Origin: Pseudeuparius sepicola
Lineage: Eukaryota > Arthropoda > Insecta > Coleoptera > Anthribidae
Reading direction: 5' to 3'
DNA: 64,000 bases
NCBI GenBank assembly: GCA_963920635.1
Contig: OY987298.1
Span: forward strand, 868,001 to 932,000
The translations under genes and the position numbers were made by a program. This document shows positions 1-12,003 of this stretch, piece after piece. The notes under the pieces were generated by a model that searched no databases, was not told where the DNA came from, and was given only the letters and a program-made list of their open reading frames with translations. Position 1 is the stretch's first letter. The number at the start of each line of letters is the position of its first letter.

Positions 1-1317
1 TTTGCGTGAATAATCTTTTTTTAGTCAAATTTATATATTATTATTACGCATCGCCCAAAAGTATATATTACAGTAAACGCAAAAAAATATATCAAAACAC
101 GATATATTAATTTGGTGCGCCAATATATAATAATTTAGGGTACCACCGGTCGTCACCAGAGGTCGCGCCGCGCATGCCTAAACTGCACCGGCAACGCTGC
201 AGCAGAAAGTGCAGAAGCCCGAAGTCGAAATATTTTTTTTATATGATATTTATAGAAATTTGCGTGAATAATCTTTTTTTAGTCAAATTTATATATTACG
301 CATCGCCCAAAAGTATATATTACAGTAAACGCAAAAAAATATATCAAAACACGATATATTAATTTGGTGCGCCAATATATAATAATTTAGGGTACCACTG
401 GTCGTCACCAGAGGTCGCGCCGCGCATGCCTAAAGTGCACCGGCAACGCTGCAGCAGAAAGTGCAGAAGCCCGAAGTCGAAATATTTTTTTATATGATAT
501 TTATAGAAATTTGCGTGAATAATCTTTTTTTAGTCAAATTTATATATTACGCATCGCCCAAAAGTATGTATTACAGTAAACGCAAAAAATATATCAAAAC
601 ACGATATATTAATTTGGTGCGCCAATATATATATTATTACGCATCGCCCAAAAGTATATATTACAGTAAACGCAAAAAAATATATCAAAACACGATATAT
701 TAATTTGGTGCGCCAATATATAATAATTTAGGGTACCACCGGTCGTCACCAGAGGTCGCGCCGCGCATGCCTAAAGTGCACCGGCAACGCTGCAGCAGAA
801 AGTGCAGAAGCCCGAAGTCGAAATATTTTTTTTATATGATATTTATAGAAATTTGCGTGAATAATCTTTTTTTAGTCAAATTTATATATTATTATTACGC
901 ATCGCCCAAAAGTATGTATTACAGTAAACGCAAAAAAATATATCAAAACACGATATATTAATTTGGTGCGCCAATATATAATAATTTAGGGTACCACCGG
1001 TCGTCACCAGAGGTCGCGCCGCGCATGCCTAAAGTGCACCGGCAACGCTGCAGCAGAAAGTGCAGAAGCCCGAAGTCGAAATATTTTTTTTATATGATAT
1101 TTATAGAAATTTGCGTGAATAATCTTTTTTTAGTCAAATTTATATATTATTATTACGCATCGCCCAAAAGTATGTATTACAGTAAACGCAAAAAAATATA
1201 TCAAAACACGATATATTAATTTGGTGCGCCAATATATAATAATTTAGGGTACCACCGGTCGTCACCAGAGGTCGCGCCGCGCATCCCTAAGTAACGCTGC
1301 AGCAGAAAGCGCAGAAT
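1..1317 (+). repeat. Left arm of foldback element: tandem ~255 bp units
   Basis: Tandem units recur with the landmark GCGCATGCCTAAA at about 174, 426, 767, 1025 and (variant) 1283, giving spacings of 252, 341, 258 and 258 bp. The 341 bp unit contains an extra internal duplication of about 85 bp (ACGCATCGCCCAAAAG to GCGCCAATATAT). Each unit joins an AT-rich half to a GC-rich half with GGTACCACCGGTCG and CTGCAGCAGAAAG. The same units occur in reverse orientation at 1851-2626, so this is one arm of an inverted pair. The array is cut by the window start. Small ORFs that recur once per unit are by-products of the repeat and not genes. Confidence 0.9.
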
Positions 1318-1850
1318 GGTGTAAAACCAGGGAATCTGAAATAAAAAGGGTCCCTGTGTAAAACCCACCCCCGATTTTCTTGAAATTTTGGCTAGATAGG
1401 TTCCTATCCCCTATTTTCGCCCGACGTTACACCATTGGAAAAGATTACCACTTCTTTTTTCATACGGCAGTGCGCATCGCTGCCGACTGCCACAATATGA
1501 TGCGAATGTCCCCTTCTTTTTTCATACGGCAGCGCTTATCCCCCAAAAAGGAGGGAATACGCTCCTTATTGCAAAGATGCTTGAGAAAAATGCACTTCCG
1601 ACGGCTTCCGACGTAGACGTATCAAATGTTTACTTCGGCTTCGGACGTGTACGGAGTTAAATGTACGTCCAAGGAAGTCACGTGACTCAATCCACCAATG
1701 AGAGTGCAAGACGTATACCGACTTTTATATACGTCGGACGTATAAATAGCCACTTCCTACAACAAAACGACGGCGAAACGAAAACGATCATGCGGGCGGG
1801 AAACTAATATGTAAGATGAAACCTGACACAGAAAAAGAACATCCAGTACG
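1318..1850. other. Single-copy loop of the foldback element, with a promoter-like stretch
   Basis: This ~530 bp segment separates the inverted arms and is not itself a copy of the unit. It holds a short direct repeat (CTTCTTTTTTCATACGGCAG at about 1450 and 1514), an E-box palindrome GTCACGTGAC at 1677-1686 and a TATA-like TATAAATA at 1741-1748. The E-box plus TATA arrangement could be a promoter, but no convincing ORF follows. The role is inference. Confidence 0.4.
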
Positions 1851-2626
1851 TCGGTAATCATAATCACTTCGACTTCGGGCTTCTGCGCTTTCTGCTGCAG
1901 CGTTGCCGGTGCACTTTAGGGATGCGCGGCGCGACCTCTGGTGACGACCGGTGGTACCATAAATTATTATATATTGGCGCACCAAATTAATATATCATGT
2001 TTTATATATTTTTTGCGTTTACTGTAATATATACCTTTGGGCGATGCGTAATATATAAATTTGACTAAAAAAAGATTATTCAGGCAAATTTCTATAAATA
2101 TCATATAAAAAATATATTTCGACTTAGGGCTTCTGCCCTTTCTGCTGCAGCGTTGCCGGTGCACTTTAGGGATGCGCGGCGCGACCTCTGGTGACGACCA
2201 GTGGTACCCTAAATTATTATATATTGGCGCACCAAATTAATATATCGTGTTTTGATATATTTTTTTTGCGTTTACTGTAATATATACTTTTGGGCGATGC
2301 GTAATATATAAATTTGACTAAAAAAAGATTATTCAGGCAAATTTCTATAAATATCATATAAAAAATATATTTCGACTTCGGGCTTCTGCCCTTTCTGCTG
2401 CAGCGTTGCCGGTGCACTTTAGGGATGCGCGGCGCGACCTCTGGTGACGACCAGTGGTACCCTAAATTATTATATATTGGCGCACCAAATTAATATATCG
2501 TGTTTTGATATATTTTTTTTGCGTTTACTGTAATATATACTTTTGGGCGATGCGTAATATATAAATTTGACTAAAAAAAGATTATTCACGCAAATTTCTA
2601 TAAATATCATATAAAAAAATATATAT
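1851..2626 (-). repeat. Right arm of foldback element: inverted tandem units
   Basis: Three units in reverse orientation to 1-1317, with the landmark GATGCGCGGCGCGACC at about 1921, 2171 and 2424 (spacings 250 and 253 bp). The end is near 2626, where the sequence changes to unrelated AT-rich DNA. Long inverted arms made of tandem subrepeats around a unique loop are the known architecture of Foldback/Galileo-type DNA transposons. The family assignment is by architecture only. Confidence 0.85.
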
Positions 2627-3860
2627 ATTAGCGCGAGAAATTTATATATTCAAAAATAATAATTTGGTCCGAAATGGCGCCTCATAGAAAAACGTCTAAG
2701 AAACATTTTAAAATATTTTAATGGCTAATACTGCAGTGACTGGAATGGTCGGTGGGCCCCTTAGGCCAGTGGGCCCTGTATCATTGATACAGCTGATACA
2801 GCGGCAGTTACGCCCCTGCGTCAATCAGCGGCACAAGCCTTCACTTGCTTCTGGGTTACTTCTATAGTTCGGAGTATTATTATTACTAATATGTTGGGAG
2901 AATCGGGTCTCAGGTGGGCAAAACTATATTAAAGACCTGTGCATAGCGCTGTTTCAAGCGATCGCCACTGGCGCCACGCGACGAAACAAATTTACATGGT
3001 GGTTATTAATGTTAAAACACCATTGTTGCAGAATCTTTTATAAAATAAAAACATGCAAATGTGTCTGTTACAACGAATTTAATATCCAAAGTAAAATAAA
3101 ATATTTGTTTGTTAGTCCCTCAACTTCACATGGCATATTTCCATACATTTTCTTAAGAAAAGAGAGTCTAAAAAGCAAGCAAGACTAGCAAGAGTATTTG
3201 GTACCTTTTGGTTTGAAATGAAGCCCATGGCTAGTTGTAGTGTAAGTAAGCATAAAACGCATTAGATTTTTCAGTTTATTCTTTATATGGAGGACTATAT
3301 GTATTGGTTCGCTTTCTGGAGCTACAAACAAAATTTTCTATTTTCATTCTTGCATACGTTACAAAACACTCTTCCAAAATAATATCTAGAATTTTCGCTT
3401 CTTCAGCTGGTTGATCAGATCATCCCATAATTCCAAAATTGTGTCAATTCTTCTGCAATTCACCTAATGGTCTGTGCAGTGTGCATACCATTTTCTGCAT
3501 GGAAATTTCATGTTATCACAAACAAATCTACCTATAAAAGCTGTGTAAAACTGCTAAATACTGGACGCAAAGACAATTATTCGTTACCGTAAAAAGAAGG
3601 CAAATCGTAATAAAGCTGGATATTTAAAATTTGGGACATACCAATAACTACAGAATACCCCCCTAATAAATCGCAATTTTTTTCGTCGAGTGGCGCCACC
3701 CCAGGCCCCAGTCCGTAAACAACAATGAAATATGACGTCATGCTCGGATCTTTAATATAGTGTCGGTCCAGATCAATATCATTCTAAATTTCGATATTGT
3801 AACATTATTTTCCTGCATATTTGGATCATACCTACATTTTGTATGCTTCTATTTTGTATT
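2627..3860. other. AT-rich intergenic DNA, nothing recognised
   Basis: No ORF with a recognisable domain and no clear long repeat. A local GC-rich patch near 2750-2830 contains direct GTGGGCCC-like words and a small TGATACAGCTGATACA duplication. Confidence 0.5.
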
Positions 3861-3862
3861 AT

Positions 3863-5251
3863 AGGCCAGGGAAAATAGAATTTGACCTAGAAAAAAAATA
3901 TTAACTGCAATTTTGTTTTACCATATCAAAGTTATAAGTAAATACGTTGGTAGAAATCAAAAATTAAACATTTTGAAAAAACGTAACCTTGAGTTACTTC
4001 AAAAAACACCTATTTTTCGATAGAAATTTTGAGCAAAAATGTTAACTGGATTTTTTAGACTCTTTAGGTAAAAAAACTTCCCTTGCTAACATATATTAAG
4101 AAATTAAACATTTTAAGAATATGGAAATAACTTAGATCGACAAAGAGGGATAAAAATCGGATAATTTTCTATTTCGGCAAAAGTAAAAATATTAACTACG
4201 TTTTTATTGCAGATGATCATTCCCTTTTACAAATAGAATGTAACTTATACAAAATTAAGCATTTATCTGAGCCGCATGTACGTCAGCTGTCACTTCTGAT
4301 TGGTATAGACTAGGCATAAATATTAAGAGGGGGTTGCCGACAGCGAAAGTGACGTTAGATTTTGAATTTTTTTAAGTTGTATAGAATAAAATCTAATAAC
4401 ATTTTACCTGGCAAAAATTTAGTACAAACATCTCTGTCTTCATTTTAATCATAAGATCTTAAAAGCATATGCACTGGAATTATTATTTTTCCCAAGGTTT
4501 TATTTTTCCCAAGGTTTAACTTTTTATAATATAACTATATTCAATCATATATAGCGAAATTAAATATTTATTTACGGCGCATATAGGTCAACTGTCACTT
4601 GTCATTTATTTAGGAACGCAAAAATATTAACTGTTTTTTTTTGTTTAACTTTTTACAATATAACTATATTAAATCACATCTAGCGAAATTAAACACTTAT
4701 TTACGGCGCATGTAGGTCAACTGTCATTTGTCATTTCAAAATACTTCCGTTACCAATTTTGGTTCAATTTTAAAAAATTTAACAAGACTTAGTATCCACT
4801 TACAAAGTTTAACAAAAATCAGCCAGTTAATAATTTTGCTCTCAAAGACAGCTTCAAATTTCTTTAAAATGCGATTTCCGGCGAAACAATATGTTTAATT
4901 TCAGAAAAAACTGTTAATACTTGATTTTTAAGGTAATTATAAATAATAAAAACGCAGTTAATATTTTTGCCCAAAATGTCATTTTTACATCATTTGGATA
5001 CTTGCGCAAACGTAATCTGTTTAATTAATCAATCTCAACTTTATATACCTTATACTTACTAATAGCTTAAAATTCGCAGTTAATATTTAGAAAATGTATT
5101 TTTCTAAAAAACGCCCACACGCGTATATTTATTTTGTATAAAAAACAATTCTGGAGTTCATTTATTACCAATATTTTGTGATGGCATTATAAAAATGCGG
5201 TTATGAATTTTGTCTAGGTTTCGTTATTTTTTACCGTAATTTCCCTGGCCT
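3863..5251. mobile_element. Non-autonomous TIR element (~1.4 kb)
   Basis: The left end reads GGCCAGGGAAA (3863) and the right end is its reverse complement TTTCCCTGGCC (to 5250), both flanked by TA. This suggests a TA target duplication. The interior has no transposase and is strongly AT-rich. It repeats the words AATATTAACTG or CAGTTAATATT many times. No superfamily can be named from a TA duplication alone. Confidence 0.7.
4519..4735 (+). repeat. Two ~90 bp internal direct repeats
   Basis: Two related ~90 bp blocks start near 4519 and 4646. They share ATATAACTATATT, AGCGAAATTAA, TTTACGGCGCAT and AGGTCAACTGTCA. A weaker third relative lies at about 4250-4290. They sit inside the 3863-5251 element and may be subterminal binding-site arrays, or simply local duplication. 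Confidence 0.7.
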
Positions 5252-5253
5252 AT

Positions 5254-6360
5254 GATTATAATAGGCTGGTACGATTAAATTTTAAAAATTAATTTGATGA
5301 TTGCAATGGTGAATTAGAGTCATCAACTTCCCTAAAAGCCCCTTGTCCAAGATAAATATCCACAATCTTATAAATTTGAAAATACCTTAAGATATTTAAG
5401 GTAGTAGTAATCTTTTTCACCGACATCATAATATATCCATGGGTTTGATCTAATATTTATGTATTTGTCCTCGTCTTATGTTCTTCCTCGATAAATTCTT
5501 GGTTTTTAAAATGCTTCTTTTCCTCTTTTTCGAAATTTGGGAGCTATTTTTGGTGAAAAAAAAAATATGGAGCAGAACGTCAGGTTTTAATCGAAGGCGT
5601 ATAAGTGGACCCTGTAAGAATTTTCCCCAATTTTATTGTGTATTCTTCAAGCTGGGTAGGAAAGAAATACATTGAAATAAAATTATAGGTTGGTATTTAA
5701 ATAAGTACTTACATTAAAAGGTAATTGTTTCTCATTCACTATTCATTATTGGCTTGATACAGCACACAGCACAAAAAAACAGAACACGAATCACTAATAT
5801 CTTCGACAGAGGAATCTGGGAAGTGTCTGGTATCTAAAATCTAAATATATCAACCAGATTTTATACCTATAATAGGCTTTTTCTTGAAATCGGCATTAAA
5901 ATGTCCCAAAATCGTCATTAAAAGCACAGAAATCGTACAATAATGTAGCCCATTATTGTACGATTTTTTCAATAAGTAGGCTTGGCGAGATGTAAACATC
6001 AAACGTCAGACGCGGAGAAATCGCCCGTCAAAAGTGACCAAATATTCAAAACCCGGCCGATAAAGGCTCATTTAACTTTTCGTACACATTGAGAAATTGT
6101 TTCCGATAGAAGCGCAATCCTTCAGTATACATATTTTAGTAAATTTGAAAATCAATAGATTTGTTGTGTAGGCAGCACAAGAAGCAGCAGTTTGGTTTTT
6201 CTGTCAGAAGGTGCCGTACATCATTATACTTGTCCTAGGTAGAGCGATCGGTAAAGTCAAGCAACGCCGCGCGTAGTCGGTTCGTGGACGGGTGATCCCT
6301 TATTATTATTTTCTTGCCTAATAAAACTTTTTTTTTTTCGATTTCAAGAAAAATATAATA
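5254..6360. other. Intergenic DNA with a small inverted repeat
   Basis: No gene is recognised. At about 5930-5966 there is a short perfect inverted repeat: AATCGTACAATAATG, a short loop, then CATTATTGTACGATT. Words such as TTTTCTTGAAATCG near 5874 recur inverted near 6338-6352, so 5865-6360 may be the remains of a TIR element. Confidence 0.4.
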
Positions 6361-6477
6361 TGTACCTCGGCATTGAAGTTCTTTTTATGACTCATGTGGT
6401 TTATTTGCCTCGGCCAGAGGCCTCAGCAACTAAACTCCACATGAGTCATAAAAAGTTGAACTTCAGTGCCTTGGTAC
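6361..6477. mobile_element. Short hairpin MITE
   Basis: Near-perfect hairpin of about 117 bp. The left arm begins TGTACCTCGGCATTGAAGTT and continues with ATGACTCATGTGG. The right arm is CCACATGAGTCAT followed by GAACTTCAGTGCCTTGGTAC. The same terminal words form the centre of the 36406-37047 hairpin, so both belong to one family. Confidence 0.75.
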
Positions 6478-7670
6478 ATAAATAACTATTCTGTTTCGCA
6501 CCTACGTTTTAAATATTACATATGTTTATTATTTTGGTAAGCAGATAAATAAGGTCATTTTTGGTTGTAAGAGATATAGATAATAACACTTGTTATAACG
6601 TTAAAACTAAAATCTCAAAATAACAATTATTTCACTTTGAACTGTTTATTGAAGTTTGAAGTAACCGAGGATAGGTAATTAGGTTGTATTTGTAAAAATC
6701 GACAATTCAGAAATAATAACTATGAAGATTGTGTGAACTTAGCTATAGAGGACTTTCAGCACATCGCTTGTATCTAGCGCCATATTTTGAGAGCAAAAGA
6801 ACAATACCTTAAAATTTTCGATTATTTTTTTATTTAAAAACTAAGAGGAACTGGCAAAAATGAAATATTTTTAGTTTTCCATATGACAAGACTAGACCAT
6901 TATTATCCTATATTATCAGTTACATGCGTTTTTAAAGTTGTAAAGAAAAAAATGCATACTTTGGAAAATAGGTACTTGCTTATCATCCAGTCAAAGTCCA
7001 ATAAAATTAATTGGTACCTACTTTCATCAACATTTCGCGCGACAAGCAAAAATTAAGTTATCTTAACGAAAACCTAAACTTATTTTATTAGTTTTAGCAC
7101 GGTTACGTTATCTGTGGTTTTAGTACATGGATTAAATAAAAGCTTGTTTTTAAAAAGGTTTTTTTTAATTTTCAATTTTTTTAGCCTATAAATCTGCCTT
7201 GGCATATGATTTCTAATTTGGTAATCACAATTAATAAAAGGCAAAGGCAACTTCGGGTGATTGAAATATCATGTTAAACTGAATAAAAGTTATGTTTACA
7301 CGTTGCCTGGGGTGAAACCTGTTGTGTAATAATAACCCCTAATAAAACAGCAAATCACCCCCAAAATTCGATAAAACGAAACGAGAACAATGAACAATGT
7401 CCATCAAGCCAAACCCAGCAGAGAGGGCACGAAACTGACCCAATTACGCGCAGGGTAGGACTCGCCCGCCCACCCCCGACAGTCCTTTGGCCCGTTTGCC
7501 CATTTTGAAATTACAAAAAGCCGGCACTGACGCGAGCAACCTGTTGGTTGTCGTTTTATTTACGTACCTCTGTCGGAATGAAGTCGGTGAAGTTTTCACT
7601 GAACGTGTGTTGTTTGGGAATCCGAGGGATCGATGAATTTCGAGGTACCCACGGGGAGCCTTTAATACAA
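6478..7670. other. Intergenic DNA, no feature recognised
   Basis: AT-rich sequence without a credible ORF. The stretch 7380-7620 has higher GC and looks less repetitive than its surroundings, but I could not assign a coding exon to it. Confidence 0.4.
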
Positions 7671-8846
7671 TACAGGGTGAATCAGTTTTTTGTAGCAGGA
7701 CTTTAACAGGTCATAGACCTTCAAAAAATAACCGCACTTTCTTCTATAAATTATATCATTTTAAGGCCATATAAAAAAGTTACAGGGTGTTAAAATTGTA
7801 AGAAATATGTGAACTTTAGTGGATATTTACCAAACTAGTTGAGATATTTAAGTCATATTTGGTATACGCTATAACGGCAAGGGTTAGCATAAAACCTGTT
7901 AATATCAAACATCTTGCACAACCAGTGGCGGAGAAGTGGGTAACTGGTAAAATTATTTTTAGAAAAAAAAATGAATCACCTTGTATTTTAACAAAAGGTA
8001 TTGCATTTTTTATGTAGATTGCAGACAAAAATGTCCTCTTGGTATTTGTTCGCATGTGTTCTAGTTTAACGGCAAATTTCATTTTTTTTATTAATTCGGG
8101 GTATTTCTGAAAATTATCTAAAAAATTTGCTTCATAAGTAACACTTAAAGTAGAAATAATGTGTTTGATACATTAAATAAAGTAACTTTTTCCAATAAAC
8201 TTACCTATTTAAGGCTATACTTTTGAAGCTACAGGGTCTAAAACATTTAAGGAAGATACAATTAAGGTTACGCTCTGTATCTTGAAAAGTAAAACCTTGA
8301 ATGGGTTAGTTTATTGGAAAAAGTTACTTCATTTAAAGTAAGAAACACGTTTTTTCTACTTTAAGTGTGACTTATGGAGCAAATTTTTTAGATAATTTTT
8401 CAGAAATACCCCGAAATAATACAAAAAAATGAAATTTGCCATTAAACTATACCACATGCGAACAAATACCAAGAGGACATTTTTGTCTGCAATTAAAATC
8501 TACATAAAAAATCCAATACCTTTTGTTAAAATACAAGGTGATTCATTTTTTTTTCTAAAAATCATTTTACCAATTACCCACTTCTCCGCCACTGGTTGTG
8601 CAAGATGTTCGATATTAACAGGTTTTATGCTAACCCTTGCCGTTATAGCGTATACCAAATATGACTTAAATATCTCAACTAGTTTGGTAAATATTCAATA
8701 AAATCCGCATATTTTTTCCAACTTTAACACCCTGTAACTTTTTTCTAAGGCCTTAAAAAGATATAGTTTATACGAAAAGGTGCCATTATTTTTTGAAGAT
8801 CTATCACCTGTTAAAGTCCTGCTACAAAAAACTGATTCACCCTGTA
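7671..8846. mobile_element. Hairpin TIR element, ends TACAGGGTGAATCAG
   Basis: The element runs from TACAGGGTGAATCAG to its reverse complement CTGATTCACCCTGTA. Nearly the whole element is palindromic: the arms extend inward for roughly 500 bp, so the same ~88-codon ORF appears on the - strand at 7816-8082 and on the + strand at 8429-8701. The ends are TA. This is typical of foldback MITEs linked to the Tc1/mariner group. The mirrored ORFs resemble no known protein and are probably not genes. Confidence 0.85.
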
Positions 8847-9068
8847 TAAAATATTTGCAACTTACTTCACAAAACTAAAAACCAAAATGTACCACGTGAT
8901 CACGTATATTTTTTACACTCCCTTATTTTCTATATTTTGAGGTTAGGATAAAAAATAGATTTTTTAGCGTTTACTTAGTTTTATACAGTTTGTTCCGAAA
9001 AGTGGTGCCACCCTGTATCTTTTTAGATGTTTGAAATCTGCTTATTCTCACAATTTCAATGATGTATA

Positions 9069-9799
9069 TACAGAGTGTCTCACATAAGAGTGAAACAACC
9101 CTATAACTTCTTTAATTTTTAACCGACCAGAACGAAATTTTTACCAAAGGTAGATGGCATTGTTGCCTACTTATTTCCAAAAAATTAGTTGCCTACTCCA
9201 AAGTCGAAGCCACCTGCGATGCCACAATCGAGGCTAAAAATCCGAAAATCATATTAGGCATTTTTTTTCACAAAAACTTTCTAGAAAAAGATGTATCGAT
9301 TCAGAACCCTAAATCCAAAATTTGGTCAAAATAAAAAATAATAATTAAAAAAAATTAAATTCCAAAATAAGCAATTTAATAATTTTCTGCGTTTAGAAAA
9401 GTGTGCCATGGAAGTTTTGAAGGCAAGTTGTTTTCATAAAGTAATTATTTTAAAATAAAAGCTACACAACAAATTTTAAAAATTTAAATTTTAAATTTTT
9501 ACTTTAATTTTGTTTATTTAATATTTTTTGATTTTCACAAAATTTTGTATTTAGGGTTGTGAATCGATTCTGAACAACTTTTTCAAGTAAGTTTTTTTGA
9601 AAAAAAAAGCCTAATATGACTTTCGAATTTTTAGCCTCGTTTGTGGCATCGCAGGTGGCTTTGACTTTGGAGTAGGCAACTAATTTTTTGGAAATAAGTA
9701 GGCAATAATGCTATCTACCTTTGGTAAAAATTTGGTTCTGGTCGGTTAAAAATTAAAGAAGTTATAGGGTTGTTTCACTCTTAAGTGAGACACTCTGTA
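9069..9799. mobile_element. TIR element, ends CAGAGTGTCTCACATAAG
   Basis: The left arm from 9071 (CAGAGTGTCTCA, ACCCTATAACTTCTTTAATT) is mirrored at the right end (GTTATAGGGTTGTTTCACTC to GAGACACTCTG at 9797). Arms are about 180 bp, flanked by TA. There is no coding capacity. It is a MITE with a TA duplication. Confidence 0.85.
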
Positions 9800-9912
9800 T
9801 GTAATATGTTTGTTTCAAGCGTTTGGCAAATATTCGATCTTGAAACTTTCAATTTTGCACTTATAGTTTGTTTCACTTCAAGTTGAGACAATTCATTATT
9901 TTTTTACGGGTT

Positions 9913-10880
9913 GACCGATTTTCAAAAACTTTTTAAAAAATATAGTGCTCCGATATATCTACATTTTGACACTAATTTTTTTCAGATTCGTCTTTTCCAT
10001 GACCTACTACGACCAAAATTATACCACCAAAAACTGCAAAAGTACATTAGGCATTTCTTTAGGAAAAAAATTAATAGCACTGTCGTATTAGCCATACCCG
10101 CAAACCACACATAGCATGCTTCACGGTCATAGCTTATACAGGGCGTTCAGAAAATAGTTTCAAACATGGCAAAAATACGGTTTTTCGGAGTACTCTGTAC
10201 AAACACCGAGAGATATTTTAAAATTATTTCTTTGCAGTTTGATTAGCGCTCACATAAGCCATCAATTCCCACGATTTCACAATAAAAATACAAAAATCGA
10301 AAATAATCATTTTTTCTCTTGGTGTTTTTTTACATGTTTTCTACATTTTTTAACTTTTGCCTATTAAAAAACATAAACAATATTAAATTTTATAAAGTAT
10401 TTTCAATAAAAAGCACCTTTTTTTATTTGAAAAAATTTAAAAATAATTATTATTTATGTTTTTTAATAGGCATAAGTTAAAATTGTAGAAAAAAATGTAA
10501 AAAAAACACCAAGAGGAAAATCGATTCTAAGGCAGGGATGATATCGTGGGAATTTATGGCTTTTGTGAGCCCTAATCAAACTGCAAAAAATAAATTTAAA
10601 ATATCTCTCGGTGTTTGTACAGGGTACTTCGGACAACCGTATTTTTGCCATGTTTGAAGCTATTTTGTATAAGTTATGACCGTGAAACTTGGTATGTGGG
10701 GTTTTCGGGTATGGTCAATACGACAGTGCTATTCATTTTTTCCTCATAAAATGCCTAATGTAGTTTTTCAGTTTTTGGGGGTATAATTTTCGTAGTAGGT
10801 CATGGAAAAGACGAATCTGAAAAAAATTAGTGTCCTTTCGGTGCACTATATTATTAAAAAAAAGTTTTTGAAAATCGGTC
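9913..10880. mobile_element. Long hairpin element (~970 bp)
   Basis: The outer words GACCGATTTTCAAAAAC (9913) and GTTTTTGAAAATCGGTC (to 10880) begin two arms of about 400 bp. These include mirrored blocks such as ACCGAGAGATATTTTAAA and TCTTTTCCATGACCTACTA. The loop lies near 10330-10500. No transposase is present. Arms differ by scattered substitutions, so the insertion is not very recent. Confidence 0.8.
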
Positions 10881-11090
10881 ATACGGAGGTAACTTTTAGG
10901 ACCGAGAGGCGACGACCCAAGTCAATTGAAGTCTTATAACGCCTACCCTTTGTAGAATCAAGAATGAATACACCAATAACAGCGTCCAGAGATATACTAA
11001 TAAGTCCGGGCACTCGGCCTTGTGTAAACAAACGTTTCCCTCTTGCCCTCTCCCGCTCCCCTCCTCATCGAGCCGATCGATATCTTATAA

Positions 11091-11816
11091 TACAGGGTGT
11101 TCGAAAAATAGACGGAGATATTTTAGAGGGTGATTCCCTGTTAAGAAATATGAAAAAAAGTTTCTATAAACATGGGTCCGGAAATGCAGAGTTTTCAAGA
11201 TACAGGATGTTAAATATATTGCATGTCACTGGACAAAATTGGTTTATCAATTTTTGCAAAAAAAGTCACAAGTGCCTTGGAAAACAAATAATCAAAAGCA
11301 TTTCTAGGAAAGAGTGTTGTTGCAACTTTTCCAATATCATAACATAAAGTACACTACAACCAATTTTGTCCAGTGACATGCAATAAAACGGTTTTTATTT
11401 TTTTTTCTCGAAAACGAAGTGAGATAGGAAAACAATACAAGAGGGAAAGAAGTTGTATTTTTAGATGCTTAATCAAACAAAAAATATTAAAGTTACAAAA
11501 AAGGTAGTGGCGTACATTTTTTTGATAATAATATTCGCTAAGGTGCCCCCCGGGACGCCACTGGACTTAATAAATTTAATCTAGTTAGGGCGAAATTAGC
11601 CTCTTAATACAACAAATAACATTGCCAAATTTCAACAGAATCGAGTAAATAATTTTTATGACATTAATAATTTCATGTTTTATTTTTTTTTATTTAACAT
11701 CCTGTATCTTGAAAACTCTGCATTTCCGGACCCATGTTTATAGAAACTTTTTTTCATATTTCTTAACAGGGAATCACCCTCTAAAATATCTCCGTCTATT
11801 TTTCGAACACCCTGTA
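11091..11816. mobile_element. TIR element family E, copy 1
   Basis: Ends are TACAGGGTGTTCGAAAAATA and its reverse complement. Inverted arms of roughly 130 bp include GACGGAGATATTTTAGAGGG and GGGTCCGGAAATGCAGAG. The ~726 bp element recurs almost unchanged at 29667-30394. The ORF at 10964-11347 that crosses its left end is not a gene. Confidence 0.9.
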
Positions 11817-11829
11817 TAAGAAAATAAGC

Positions 11830-12003
11830 TGTACAGAGTGTAGCTGAGAGCGGTTCGTTCGCATTCTACCGGGCGCGCGCAAAATATTACCGACCGACCG
11901 TGACTGTGTCAGTGATGCCTATAGTAACGCTTTTTACTGCAGTGCGGATGGCTGTAAAACCAGTTCAAAAGGCTATATTTCATTTCCTAAAGACCCTGAA
12001 AGG
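11830..12003 (+). pseudogene. THAP zinc-finger exon at the end of a transposon relic
   Basis: A terminal motif ACAGAGTGTAGCTGAGAG (about 11832) is followed by GCGGTTCGTTCGCATTCTAC, which recurs inverted at about 47225-47295. Downstream, in one frame around 11915-12002, the translation contains CSADGCK, then SSKGYISFPKDPER. The spaced cysteine pair followed by FPKD is the start of a THAP zinc finger, a DNA-binding domain found in P-element transposases. The reading frame ends at a plausible splice donor (AG|GTAAGA). The rest of the domain and any catalytic region were not found, so this is the 5' remnant of a THAP transposon or a very decayed gene. Confidence 0.55.

Noticed and set aside
174..1219. 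Repeated ~64-codon ORFs in the first 1.2 kb and mirrored ones at 1967-2417
   Set aside because: They recur with the tandem unit on both arms, contain tyrosine- and lysine-rich AT translation and differ by frameshifts between units. They follow from the repeat, not from coding selection.
7816..8701. Mirrored ~90-codon ORFs with a hydrophobic segment
   Set aside because: They are the same hairpin arm read on both strands. No domain is recognised and the element looks non-autonomous.
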